A stretch of 64,000 nucleotides of DNA from CAYWMD01 sp964458575 (GTDB lineage Bacteria > Verrucomicrobiota > Verrucomicrobiia > Limisphaerales > JADLHS01): positions 62,001 to 126,000 of the forward strand of contig CAYWMD010000002.1 in NCBI GenBank assembly GCA_964458575.1. Reading direction: 5' to 3'. The notes below the pieces were generated by a model that did not search any database, had not been told where the DNA came from, and worked only from the letters and a program-made list of their open reading frames with translations. Of the stretch, positions 27,063-35,102 are shown in pieces. The first letter of the stretch is position 1. Every line of letters starts with the position of its first letter. Both the position numbers and the translations under genes were made by a program.

Positions 27063-28328
27063 TCAGAACTTATTCTTCCGATACGCCCCCATCGCCGGCG
27101 CATCGGGATTCACGTCCGGCCCGAAATAACGGAGCACCACCAGCGGCTCGGTCTCGCTCGTGTTCTCGTACTTCACACCGGCCTTCGCGCCGTCCTCCGT
27201 ACAGAAATATTCGTCCTCGGTCAGTTCGGTGAAGCGGATGAGCTTGGGCGAATTCAACGGCTGCCCGTTGATCGTGCCGCTACCTTGCACGCAGATGAGA
27301 CCGTAAGCGCCACGGTCCTTTACCTTGCAGCGCACGCCCGGCTCGACCGTCAATTCCTTCGCCGTGAAATACTGTCTGCCCTTCACCTTGCCATAGACGA
27401 TCCAGCGGTCCACGAAACCTTCCTTGCGCGTGTCGGCCACCGGCACGGGTTCGAGGTAATGATTGTCCTTGAAGTTCGGGTCCACGTTCGCTTCCCAATC
27501 GAGCTGGTTCACGATGAAATCCAGGTCGCGATGCTTCGACTTGGGCATGTCCTTCACGAGCAGATCCCACGGCACGTAACGGCCCTCGACCAGGCTTTGA
27601 TACATGCCGAACACGTCGCTGCCCCATTGCGGCTCGTAAGTGCAGAGCGAACCCGGCGCGTGCAAAATGCTCGGCCCGATCAACCAGCCCGTGCCCGGCT
27701 TCAACCGATACGCCTTCGAAAGATCGAGGATGCCGTTGTCGCCCTTGTTCCAATCCGCCAGACATTTCCGCACCTGCGCCTTCGTCGTGCCGGGTTCCAG
27801 CCCCATGAATGTGTAGGGAAAATTGTTGCCCACGTTGTTGTGCTGCGGCGGAAAATAATAACTCTCCGGCTTGCCCTGCTGCCCGACGAGCCGCGCCTGC
27901 GCGTCGCTCTGGTGCATGTGATGCGGAATCGGCCCCATGTTATCGAAGAACTTGGAATAAACCGGCCAGCGGCCGTATTTGTTCCAAATCGCCTTGCCCA
28001 CCAGCGTCGCGCCGCAATCCGCCACCGCCTGCCGCAACGTGAACCGCTCCCGGCCCACGACGCAATAACTCAAACCCTCGTCCGGCACACGACCATCATT
28101 CGCCGCCTCGGTCGTGGACGCGAACCAACGCTCGTCAATCCCGCCGCGATTCGCGCCGTAGGCGTAAGTGTCGTCGGGATGCAACTTGATGCGCAAACCG
28201 GGTTGGAGAAACGAGCGCGGCACCCACGTAGGCGCGAGCCGCAGCAAGCCGCCCGTGCGCGACAATTCGGCGGCGACTTTGGATTGCGTTTTGTTTTTGA
28301 CGGTCTTGAGTTGAGTCACAGTATTCAT
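27063..28328 (-). CDS. Cupin-fold protein, mannose-6-phosphate-isomerase-like
   Basis: The 421-residue protein has cupin-like metal-binding patterns: MGPIPHHMHQSDAQARL (about 125-141, candidate His ligands) and LKPGTGWLIGPSILHAPGSL (about 215-234), followed by a second cupin-like sheet near the C-terminus (FTAKELTVEPGVRCKV, GTINGQPL). The pattern resembles type I phosphomannose isomerases and related sugar-binding cupins, but the canonical motif set is not complete. A sugar isomerase or dioxygenase function is possible. The ATG at 28328 is preferred over an upstream extension to 28400. It is the first gene of a likely three-gene minus-strand operon. Confidence 0.62.
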   Translation of the reverse strand: MNTVTQLKTVKNKTQSKVAAELSRTGGLLRLAPTWVPRSFLQPGLRIKLHPDDTYAYGANRGGIDERWFASTTEAANDGRVPDEGLSYCVVGRERFTLRQAVADCGATLVGKAIWNKYGRWPVYSKFFDNMGPIPHHMHQSDAQARLVGQQGKPESYYFPPQHNNVGNNFPYTFMGLEPGTTKAQVRKCLADWNKGDNGILDLSKAYRLKPGTGWLIGPSILHAPGSLCTYEPQWGSDVFGMYQSLVEGRYVPWDLLVKDMPKSKHRDLDFIVNQLDWEANVDPNFKDNHYLEPVPVADTRKEGFVDRWIVYGKVKGRQYFTAKELTVEPGVRCKVKDRGAYGLICVQGSGTINGQPLNSPKLIRFTELTEDEYFCTEDGAKAGVKYENTSETEPLVVLRYFGPDVNPDAPAMGAYRKNKF

Positions 28329-28506
28329 GGCGGGGAAAGATGTAATCCGTCGGACACAGGATTTGAAGTCTTTTTCTTTGGACATGTTCTGGCCAGCCAA
28401 GATGGCTGAGGCGCGGAGTCAACCGGCCATCGCCCGCAACACGTAGGTTGTCGCCGGGAATTGCTTTGAAGCGTACTACAACCTTGCTATTCTTTTCCGC
28501 AAAGCT

Positions 28507-28869
28507 ATGGAAGCTGAGAAAGCCACGCAGCATCTTGAAGCCGGAAAACCCGAACCGTCCGTGAGCTCCCCGCATGACGCAGTTTATCCGATAACGCGGC
28601 CGGAAATGCTCGCTGCAATCGATTACGAAATAGCTCAAATCGAAGACGAGGATAAACGGCCAGGTTGGTCAAAATGGGCATTGCACGGAGGCATCGCGAC
28701 GCTGATTTGGCTTGCGCTTGCGGAACTTGGTCCCAAGTCGAATCTCACGATTATTGGCACCACGTTTCTGTTCGGCACCTACCTTGCAACCTTTGTTCTT
28801 CTGCTCGGTTCGACGTTGGAGATTTCGGGCATACCTGCGCCAGATCAAACAAAGACTTATGGCCGATAA
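28507..28869 (+). CDS. Hypothetical small membrane protein
   Basis: The 120-residue protein has an acidic, soluble N-terminal half (IDYEIAQIEDEDKRPGWSKW) and two closely spaced hydrophobic segments (ALHGGIATLIWLALAELG and IIGTTFLFGTYLATFVLLLG) ending in a short tail. It should be an inner-membrane protein. Its 3' end overlaps the DUF2283 gene by 11 bases, so the two are translationally coupled. No family recognised. Confidence 0.6.
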   Translation: MEAEKATQHLEAGKPEPSVSSPHDAVYPITRPEMLAAIDYEIAQIEDEDKRPGWSKWALHGGIATLIWLALAELGPKSNLTIIGTTFLFGTYLATFVLLLGSTLEISGIPAPDQTKTYGR

Positions 28870-29068
28870 AATAAAAGTCTGGTTCGACGCGGAAGCGGAT
28901 TTCCTTGAAGTCCGTTTCTCCGACGCCGCCGGTTACGAGAAGGAAACCAAGCACGACGCCGTCATGGAACGCGTGGATGCGAAGGGTCACGTCATTGGCT
29001 TCAGCATCATGGGTGTAAGCAAGTTCAAGAAGGGCAATCCGCTGGAAGCAGATCTCGTGGCGGCTTGA
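28859..29068 (+). CDS. DUF2283 family protein
   Basis: The 69-residue protein starts KIKVWFDAEADFLEVRFSD and continues through ERVDAKGHVIGFSIMGVSKF, the pattern of DUF2283, a family of small beta-rich proteins often found near toxin-antitoxin-like or mobile loci. Here it overlaps the preceding membrane-protein gene by 11 bases. The ATG at 28859 is the only sensible start; the longer frame upstream is a shadow of the preceding gene. Molecular role unknown. Confidence 0.75.
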   Translation: MADKIKVWFDAEADFLEVRFSDAAGYEKETKHDAVMERVDAKGHVIGFSIMGVSKFKKGNPLEADLVAA

Positions 29069-29124
29069 GCATTGACCTCTGATTTTCGGGCAAGCTGTGG
29101 TCTTGTCTGCCTTGCTCCGGCCAA

Positions 29125-29154
29125 ATCTGTGTTCATCTGTGTCCATCCGTGGTT
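29125..29154 (+). repeat. Tandem decamer ATCTGTGTTC-type repeat
   Basis: Three consecutive 10-base units read ATCTGTGTTC, ATCTGTGTCC and ATCCGTGGTT. They lie upstream of the chelatase-like gene in noncoding DNA. The pattern is a short tandem repeat of the kind seen dispersed in many draft genomes. Confidence 0.7.
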
Positions 29155-29193
29155 TCTCTATTGACTAGATACGGCTTCAGCCAACCATTCGGC

Positions 29194-30021
29194 ATGGTCC
29201 AAGACGCTTTTGCCAACGCCACACTGGTTCTGCTCGGTCACGGCACGACGCAGAACGAAGATTCTGCCGCGCCGGTCTATCAACACGCGGCGGAATTGCG
29301 TCGGCGAAAGATTTTCGCCGACGTGCGCGAGGCGTTTTGGAAACAAGACCCGCAGGTGAAGCAGGTTTTGACGACGGTTTCCACGCCGCGCGTCTTTATC
29401 GTGCCACTGTTCATCAGCGAAGGTTACTTTGCGAGCGAAGTCATCCCGCACGAACTGGGTTTCACCGAACATTCAACACTCAACATTCAACATTCAACGC
29501 TCAATTACTGTAAGCCTGTCGGCACTCACGAGAGCATGACCAACGTGTTGCTCGCCCGCGCGCGCGAAGTAGTCGAGCAATTCCCGTTTCCCCGCGCGCC
29601 CAAGCCGAAAGACATCACTTTGTTCATCGCCGGGCACGGCACGGAGCGCAGCGAGAATTCCCGCAAACCCATCGAGCGCCAGGTGGAATTGCTTCGCGCG
29701 ATGAACCTTCACGCCGGTGTCCATGGGATTTTCTTAGAAGAATCGCCGCGAATTGCTGAGTGTTACCAGCTCGCGCAGACGAAGAACATGGTCATCGTCC
29801 CCTTCTTCATCAGCGATGGTCTGCACACGCAGGAAGACATTCCCGTGCTGCTGGGCGAGCCGAAACGCGCCGTGCAGGAACGGCTCCAATCCGGCCAGTC
29901 CACCTGGCGCAATCCCACCGAGAAGAGCGGCAAGCTCGTCTGGTATTCGGCGGCGATCGGAAGCGAGCCGCACATCGCGGACGTGATTCTCGAACGGGTG
30001 CGGGAGGCAGCTCGTCAATAG
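29194..30021 (+). CDS. Tandem CbiX/sirohydrochlorin-chelatase-like protein
   Basis: The 275-residue protein contains two CbiX-like units. The first begins ATLVLLGHGTTQ (about 8-19), with VFIVPLFISEGYFASEVIP following. The second begins ITLFIAGHGTERSENS (about 145), with MVIVPFFISDGLHTQEDIP. Each has the family His in GHG and the second conserved His/Glu region. CbiX/SirB enzymes insert Co or Fe into sirohydrochlorin in cobalamin or siroheme synthesis; no other gene of either pathway is nearby, so the substrate is unproven. The two units are joined by a segment encoded by a heptamer tandem repeat (29471-29505), giving EHSTLNIQHSTLN. The ATG at 29194 is chosen over an upstream GTG. Confidence 0.72.
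   Translation: MVQDAFANATLVLLGHGTTQNEDSAAPVYQHAAELRRRKIFADVREAFWKQDPQVKQVLTTVSTPRVFIVPLFISEGYFASEVIPHELGFTEHSTLNIQHSTLNYCKPVGTHESMTNVLLARAREVVEQFPFPRAPKPKDITLFIAGHGTERSENSRKPIERQVELLRAMNLHAGVHGIFLEESPRIAECYQLAQTKNMVIVPFFISDGLHTQEDIPVLLGEPKRAVQERLQSGQSTWRNPTEKSGKLVWYSAAIGSEPHIADVILERVREAARQ
29471..29505 (+). repeat. In-gene heptamer tandem repeat (ATTCAAC type)
   Basis: Five contiguous 7-base units read ATTCAAC, ACTCAAC, ATTCAAC, ATTCAAC and GCTCAAT, inside the CbiX-like coding region. Three units (21 bases) encode 7 residues, giving the peptide periodicity HSTLNIQ-HSTLNY. The total of 35 bases is not a multiple of three, so the frame is kept by flanking sequence. Confidence 0.85.
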
Positions 30022-30098
30022 ACTTGCGCAAACGGAGTGTTTCTGCTGCCTTTCCGTCGAAGGCAATGTGCCGTTAAACTCAAAACGAAAGGCTTGAT

Positions 30099-30889
30099 AT
30101 GTGGAAATCCGTGTTGGTCGTTTCGCTCGGTGTGATTACCGCGCAACTCCGCGCTGAACCCGAGGTCAAAGGCACACCGGCCGAATTGAGCGCCTACTTG
30201 TCCGGCGTCCCAAAACTCGCGACGCTCACGGGCGAATCGGAGCTCAAAATCCCCGCCGATCGCGCGCTTATTTCGCTCAAGGTCGTCACTGAAAACAAGT
30301 CGTTCAGGAGGCGTTGCGCGTCAACCAGGACATCCGGGCCAAAATGCTGCAGGCCCTGGCCGAAAACGGCGTTCCGGCCGGGCGCGTCAAACCATCGCGG
30401 TTTTCTTCGACGCCGAAATACGGCTTGTTTGGCGACAAGGCCAAAAGCTACCGCGTCGAGAACGTGGTGCGAATCACGGCGGAAGACGAAAAAGAATTCC
30501 GGGCCGCGGCCAATCTGGTGGACAGCATTTCCGAAGTCCGCTACGACAGCATTGAATTCGAACATTCCAACAAGGATGAATTGAAGGCCAAAGCGGTGGC
30601 CCAGGCGTTGGACAAGGCGAACGTGAAGAAAAAAATCTACGAAGAGAAACTTGGAGTGAAACTGATCCCCAAGGGTTTTGCGGAAGGCATCGTCGTGGTG
30701 CCGGCGTTGGAGGCCGGCCGAACTTACGTTGCCAAGGAAACCAGCTACTCAGCGCGCAGAAGCACTCCGTTGACGCCGCTGCCCGCCATGGCGGCGGGCG
30801 ACACGGGTGAAACAGAAATGCCCACTTCGTTCGGAGAGCTGATTTATCGGGGGCAGGTGACTGTGGATTACGCTGTCGAAAGCAAGTAG
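30099..30889 (+). pseudogene. SIMPL (DUF541) domain protein with a single-base frameshift
   Basis: The first frame gives a signal peptide and LATLTGESELKIPADRALISL up to VVTENKSF, the start of the SIMPL (DUF541) domain (the quoted piece is ATLTGESELKIPADRALI). After about base 30305 the match continues one frame over: LRVNQDIRAKM, then a long conserved remainder ending YRGQVTVDYAVESK. The expected bridge (SFQEALRVN) is restored if one C is added near 30304-30306 (GTTCAGGAG should read GTTCCAGGAG). This is either a real frameshift or a sequencing error. SIMPL proteins are periplasmic/outer-membrane; function is poorly known. Reconstructed length is about 263 residues. Confidence 0.8.
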
Positions 30890-30940
30890 GTCACAGCAAG
30901 ACACACTTTCCTCCGTCAACCTTATCCGCCTATTTCCGCT

Positions 30941-32650
30941 GTGCGTTGGAATTTGAAGTTGTCCATCCGATGGTCGTTCGCCTTGCTTCTGGCTGCGATT
31001 TCAGCGTCCGGCGCGGAACGTTATTTTGGCGAGCCGGTGGAACTCAAGGGCAGGCACATTTATTTCACGAGTTGGAAGTATGTGCGCCAGGGCAATTTCA
31101 CCTGGAAAGTCCAAACGGACGCAAACGCCACCGAGGACCAACAAAATGCCGGCGCGTGGCTGAAAGGCGACGGCCAACGTCCCGCCGTTTTTGAGACCAG
31201 CGACATGCCCCGCGGGATCCGGCTCGTCGCGCAACCGGCGGAGAAAGTCCCCTTCAAACCCGGCCAGATGGCGGCGACCGTGTTCGAGGATGGCAAATAC
31301 AAGACCTGGTACACCATCGGACCGTCGGCCGACTCGGAACCGTCCAGCAGCAAGGCCAGGATGTTTCCCGGATACAATGTTTACGTCGCCTACGCCGAAT
31401 CGGCCAATGCCGTGGACTGGACGCATCCGAACCTCGGCTTGTTCGACTATGCCGGCAACCGCAGCAATAGCATTGTCTGGCGCGGCGATCTCGACGGCAT
31501 GGCGCGCGGCTTTCACGGCGGTTGCGTGTTCGTTGACCCGTCATCGAAGGACGAGCGATACAAGATGTTTCACCTCGGGCTGATCACGGACGCGGAATGG
31601 GCCGCGTTCGAGAAAAAGTATCCCGGTGAAGCGGACACCATGGCGCGTCGTCCGGACACTGGCGGTTTTCGGTTGGTGGTGGGAATGTTTGGCGCCGTGT
31701 CGCCCGACGGCATCCACTGGAAGACGCTGCCCGAGCCGTTGATGATTCAACACGCCGACACGATAAACACCTGTTACTACGACGCGGACCGGAAACTTTA
31801 CATCGCCTACGTCCGCGCCTGGCAGGTGGATGAACGCGTGGCCGCGGGACAAGCCCCGGATGCCACGTCGTGGATCGGCGTGGGCCGGCGTTCCATCGGA
31901 CGCTCGGTGAGCCCGGACTTCCGGCATTTCAGCAAACCGGAAATCGTCGCCACCACTGGCGCCGACATGCCGCCGAGCCACGTCTTTTATACCAACGGCA
32001 AAACGACGCTGCCTGGTTGTCCGGACAATCACGTGATGTTTCCCTGGATTTGGGAATTGGAAAACGACGGCGGCTCGACCTGGCTGTTGTCCAGCATGGA
32101 CGGCTGGACGTGGTCTCGCGTGCCGGGCGGGCCCGTCATCGGCCCCGGAAAATGGGGCGAACCGGATGGGGCGTTCGTTCTCGCTTCGGGCGAGCTCCTA
32201 GAATACCCCGGGGACAAGTGGGCCATCGGTTACAGCGGCAGCCCGATTCCGCATAAATATCCCGGACGCGACCTCTCGCAACGCAAAGGTCTGTTTCCCG
32301 GCGTGGCAGGCGTTGCGGGTCTGGCAACGTGGCCGAAAGGGCGGCTGGTCGCTTTGCAGGCCGACGGTGAAGGCGAGTTTGCGACGGTGTGCGTCGTTCT
32401 ACGCGGCGACCGTTTGCGCGTGAACGCGGACGTTGCGCCCACGGGCTTCTTGAAGCTTGCTGTCCGTCAGTGGGGTGAAGGGGGTGACATTGCCGGTCGG
32501 AGTTTTGCCGAATCGGATCGAATCATCGGTAATTCGCTCGCCGCACCCTTGACCTGGAACGGCGCAGAAACCATCGGGCACCAGGGCAAAGCAGTTTCAA
32601 TCCGGGTCCAGATGAAGCAGGCAAAGCTGTTTGGATTTGAGTTTTATTGA
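30941..32650 (+). CDS. Secreted beta-propeller protein (glycosidase-like)
   Basis: The 569-residue protein has a signal peptide (SFALLLAAISASGA) and repeated beta-strand blades: YKTWYTIGPS, FGAVSPDGIHWKTLPEPLM, RKLYIAYVRAW and STWLLSSMDGWTWSRVPGG. The SPDG.HW and SMDGWTW spacing resembles five-bladed propellers of GH32/GH43-like hydrolases and related PVC proteins. Catalytic acids could not be fixed by eye, so an enzymatic role is not certain. The start is a GTG at 30941, directly before the signal peptide. It is expected in the periplasm or outside the cell, probably in glycan use. Confidence 0.65.
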   Translation: MRWNLKLSIRWSFALLLAAISASGAERYFGEPVELKGRHIYFTSWKYVRQGNFTWKVQTDANATEDQQNAGAWLKGDGQRPAVFETSDMPRGIRLVAQPAEKVPFKPGQMAATVFEDGKYKTWYTIGPSADSEPSSSKARMFPGYNVYVAYAESANAVDWTHPNLGLFDYAGNRSNSIVWRGDLDGMARGFHGGCVFVDPSSKDERYKMFHLGLITDAEWAAFEKKYPGEADTMARRPDTGGFRLVVGMFGAVSPDGIHWKTLPEPLMIQHADTINTCYYDADRKLYIAYVRAWQVDERVAAGQAPDATSWIGVGRRSIGRSVSPDFRHFSKPEIVATTGADMPPSHVFYTNGKTTLPGCPDNHVMFPWIWELENDGGSTWLLSSMDGWTWSRVPGGPVIGPGKWGEPDGAFVLASGELLEYPGDKWAIGYSGSPIPHKYPGRDLSQRKGLFPGVAGVAGLATWPKGRLVALQADGEGEFATVCVVLRGDRLRVNADVAPTGFLKLAVRQWGEGGDIAGRSFAESDRIIGNSLAAPLTWNGAETIGHQGKAVSIRVQMKQAKLFGFEFY

Positions 32651-32679
32651 ATGCTGGCACTCTGCCGCGGAACTGACGG

Positions 32680-33606
32680 ATGCGGAAGCTTGCCTCATTT
32701 GCCATTGCCCGGTTTAATCTCCCCGTGTTTCGCAATGTCACCATCGTTGGAGTCGGTCTGCTTGGCGGTTCGCTCGGCCTCGCGCTGAAAAAGCGCCGCC
32801 TCGCCCGCAAGGTGACCGGCTTCGCCCGGCGCGCGGCCACCGTCGCCGAAGCCCGTAAACTCCGGGCGCTGGATGACGGCCTCCTTGATCTGCGCGCTGC
32901 GGTCAAAGACGCCGATCTGGTCGTGCTTTGCACACCGCTGGCGCAGATGAAACCGCTCGTGAAAGAAATGCTCCCGGCCCTCAAACGCGGCGCCGTTGTG
33001 ACAGATGTGGGCAGCGTGAAAGGCAGTGTCGTTCGCGAGCTTGAAGCATTGGCGTCGAAGACCGGCGCGCATTTTGTGGGCAGTCATCCGATGGCCGGCG
33101 CGGAAAAGACGGGCGTGGTCTGGGCGCGCGCGGATTTGTATCAAAACGCGGTTTGTGTCGTCACGCCCACGCGGCGCACGCACCGGGCCGCGCTGCAAAA
33201 GGTGGAGGCGTTTTGGGGGAGCATTGGCAGCCGTGTCCTGCGTCTCTCGCCGGAAGCGCATGATGCGCTCGTGAGCCGGTCGAGTCATTTGCCGCATGTT
33301 GTGGCCGCCACATTGGCAAGCCTCGTCCTCGATCCAAAGTGGCCCAAGCGACAAACCTGTTTGTGCGCGAACGGCTTTCGCGACACGACGCGGGTTGCTT
33401 CCGGGTCGCCCGAGATGTGGCGGGACATTGTCATGGCCAACCGGGGCAACCTGATGAAAGCGCTTGGCGCGTTCATCGGGGATCTCAAGACGCTGCACCG
33501 CACCCTCCAAAAAGGCGATGCCCGAGCGGTGTCGCAGTTTTTTGCGACGGCCAAAGCGCGCCGAGACCGCTGGTGCGCCCAATGTGCATCACCGTCTCCG
33601 GAATAA
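32680..33606 (+). CDS. tyrA: Prephenate dehydrogenase
   Basis: The 308-residue enzyme oxidatively decarboxylates prephenate (or arogenate) in tyrosine synthesis. The NAD(P)-binding loop GVGLLGGSLGLALKK (about 24-38) and the substrate-binding SHPMAGAEKTG (about 132-142) are characteristic. An in-frame GTG at 32725 would start nearer the Rossmann fold and is an alternative; I kept the ATG at 32680 because it has a GGA-containing sequence upstream. It is the first gene of the tyrA-aroA-cmk-plsC run, with aroA 4 bases downstream. Confidence 0.9.
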   Translation: MRKLASFAIARFNLPVFRNVTIVGVGLLGGSLGLALKKRRLARKVTGFARRAATVAEARKLRALDDGLLDLRAAVKDADLVVLCTPLAQMKPLVKEMLPALKRGAVVTDVGSVKGSVVRELEALASKTGAHFVGSHPMAGAEKTGVVWARADLYQNAVCVVTPTRRTHRAALQKVEAFWGSIGSRVLRLSPEAHDALVSRSSHLPHVVAATLASLVLDPKWPKRQTCLCANGFRDTTRVASGSPEMWRDIVMANRGNLMKALGAFIGDLKTLHRTLQKGDARAVSQFFATAKARRDRWCAQCASPSPE

Positions 33607-33610
33607 TCCG

Positions 33611-35020
33611 ATGGCATTGCCCGACCTCATTGAAATCGTGCCCTTGGAAAAGCCGGTGCGGGCGGAAATCACCGTGCCCGGGTCGAAGAGCATTACGAAC
33701 CGCGCGCTGATTCTCGCGGCGCTGGCGGCGAGTGAAACAACTTTGTTTGATGCACTGTGGAGTGAAGATACTGAGATTATGGTCAAGGCCTTGCGGAGGC
33801 TTGGTTTTGAAATCTCACACAGGAAAGGGCCGGGTGATCCTTGTAATCAAACGATTGTGATTGGAGGCGTTGCGGGAAAAGTTCCCAGCGGGGGAACAGT
33901 CAAAAAACCAGTTGAGCTCGATGTTGGCAACGCAGGTACAGCAGCAAGGTTTCTGACGGCGTTGGTTTGTTTGGGGAGTGGAACCTACCGTTTATCTGGG
34001 ACACCTCGAATGCACGAGCGCCCACAAGCAGCATTATTTCAGGCGTTGCGTGAGCTTGGCTATCGGATTGATTCATCGACCGATAAATTGCCGGCCATTG
34101 TTCACGGCGCCGGACCAAAGCCAGGCGCCTCATGTCGTGTTAGCGTAAGGGAAAGTTCGCAATTCGCTTCGGCGCTGGAGCTGTGCAGAGACGTTGGGGG
34201 TTGGGTGGTGGAGGTAAAAGACGATGACTCTGAAGAGATGTCGTACGTGGAAATGACCAAGCGTTTAGTTCAAGAGTTTCCAAAAAGAAAAGGCTCCTTC
34301 CAAATTGAACCGGATGCTTCGAGTGCAAGTTATTTCTGGGCCAAGGGTTGGCTGTTTCCAATGCCGTTACTTCCGCTTTTGGACGGAAACTCTCCGCTTT
34401 CGAACTATGAAGGAATAGCCGTAATGTCCCGATACAACAACCCAATCGAATTTGATCGAACCTGGAAGAACGCAATGACGTTTTCCGTTTTTTTTCAGCA
34501 CTGGCCACATTCGCATTGGCAAATTGATGAGAGATTTCCCCGCTTCCTGTGGCCACCACCTATTTTCCCGACAACTATTTCCAGGTCAGCAGATTTGGGT
34601 GACAGCATACTGACGGCAATTGTCGTCGCTCCATTTGCTTCGGCACCTTGTCTGTTTACTGATCTCGGTCGCCTCCGCGTCCAAGAGTGTGAACGTGTTG
34701 TCGCCTTACGTGACGAACTGAGGAAATGTGGCGTGCGAGTTGATGAGGAGAGTGACACGTTAACTGTCCACCCAGTAAAGCCAAACGAACTTCGTCACGC
34801 CGAAATCGAAACCTACAACGACCATCGCATGGCGATGTGTTTTGCGATTCTGGGATTGAAAGTGCCGGGGATAAAAATCCAGAATCCGTCATGCGTGAAG
34901 AAAACGTTTCCCAATTTCTTCCAGAAACTCGCCACGCCGCCACCTAAAGGGCTGGGCGCGACGATTCTGGACGCGAAGACCGGTAGGAAGTTGGAAGTGG
35001 ATGAGTTGTTTGCGGACTGA
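33611..35020 (+). CDS. aroA: 5-enolpyruvylshikimate-3-phosphate synthase with unusual insertion
   Basis: The 469-residue enzyme joins shikimate 3-phosphate with phosphoenolpyruvate in the shikimate pathway. Motifs: PGSKSITNRALIL (about 22-34), LDVGNAGTAARFL (about 100-112), RMHERPQ, DASSASYFWA, ADLGDSI, RLRVQECERV and ETYNDHRMAM. It is about 35-45 residues longer than the roughly 425-430-residue family because of a segment near 250-295 (GWLFPMPLLPLLDG through FFQHWPHSHW). The middle of the gene, about 33740-34800, is clearly AT-richer (25 of 60 G+C in 34441-34500, counted by eye) than the ends, suggesting recombination. The active-site regions seem intact. The start ATG at 33611 is 4 bases after tyrA. 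Confidence 0.9.
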   Translation: MALPDLIEIVPLEKPVRAEITVPGSKSITNRALILAALAASETTLFDALWSEDTEIMVKALRRLGFEISHRKGPGDPCNQTIVIGGVAGKVPSGGTVKKPVELDVGNAGTAARFLTALVCLGSGTYRLSGTPRMHERPQAALFQALRELGYRIDSSTDKLPAIVHGAGPKPGASCRVSVRESSQFASALELCRDVGGWVVEVKDDDSEEMSYVEMTKRLVQEFPKRKGSFQIEPDASSASYFWAKGWLFPMPLLPLLDGNSPLSNYEGIAVMSRYNNPIEFDRTWKNAMTFSVFFQHWPHSHWQIDERFPRFLWPPPIFPTTISRSADLGDSILTAIVVAPFASAPCLFTDLGRLRVQECERVVALRDELRKCGVRVDEESDTLTVHPVKPNELRHAEIETYNDHRMAMCFAILGLKVPGIKIQNPSCVKKTFPNFFQKLATPPPKGLGATILDAKTGRKLEVDELFAD

Positions 35021-35024
35021 ATCT

Positions 35025-35098
35025 TAATCCTAATCTTAATCTTCCTCTTAATCGGCGTGAGCGGCTTCAGATTAAGAAGAAGATTAAGATTAAGATTA
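35025..35098. repeat. Hexamer-based imperfect inverted repeat between aroA and cmk
   Basis: Arms 35025-35053 and 35070-35098 are inverted copies of 29 bases with two mismatches, built from TTAATC hexamer units. The 16-base spacer is GGCGTGAGCGGCTTCA. There is no T tract, so it is not a classic terminator. Lying between cotranscribed genes, it could form a strong RNA hairpin affecting processing or stability of the operon message. Confidence 0.75.
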
Positions 35099-35102
35099 CG
35101 AG

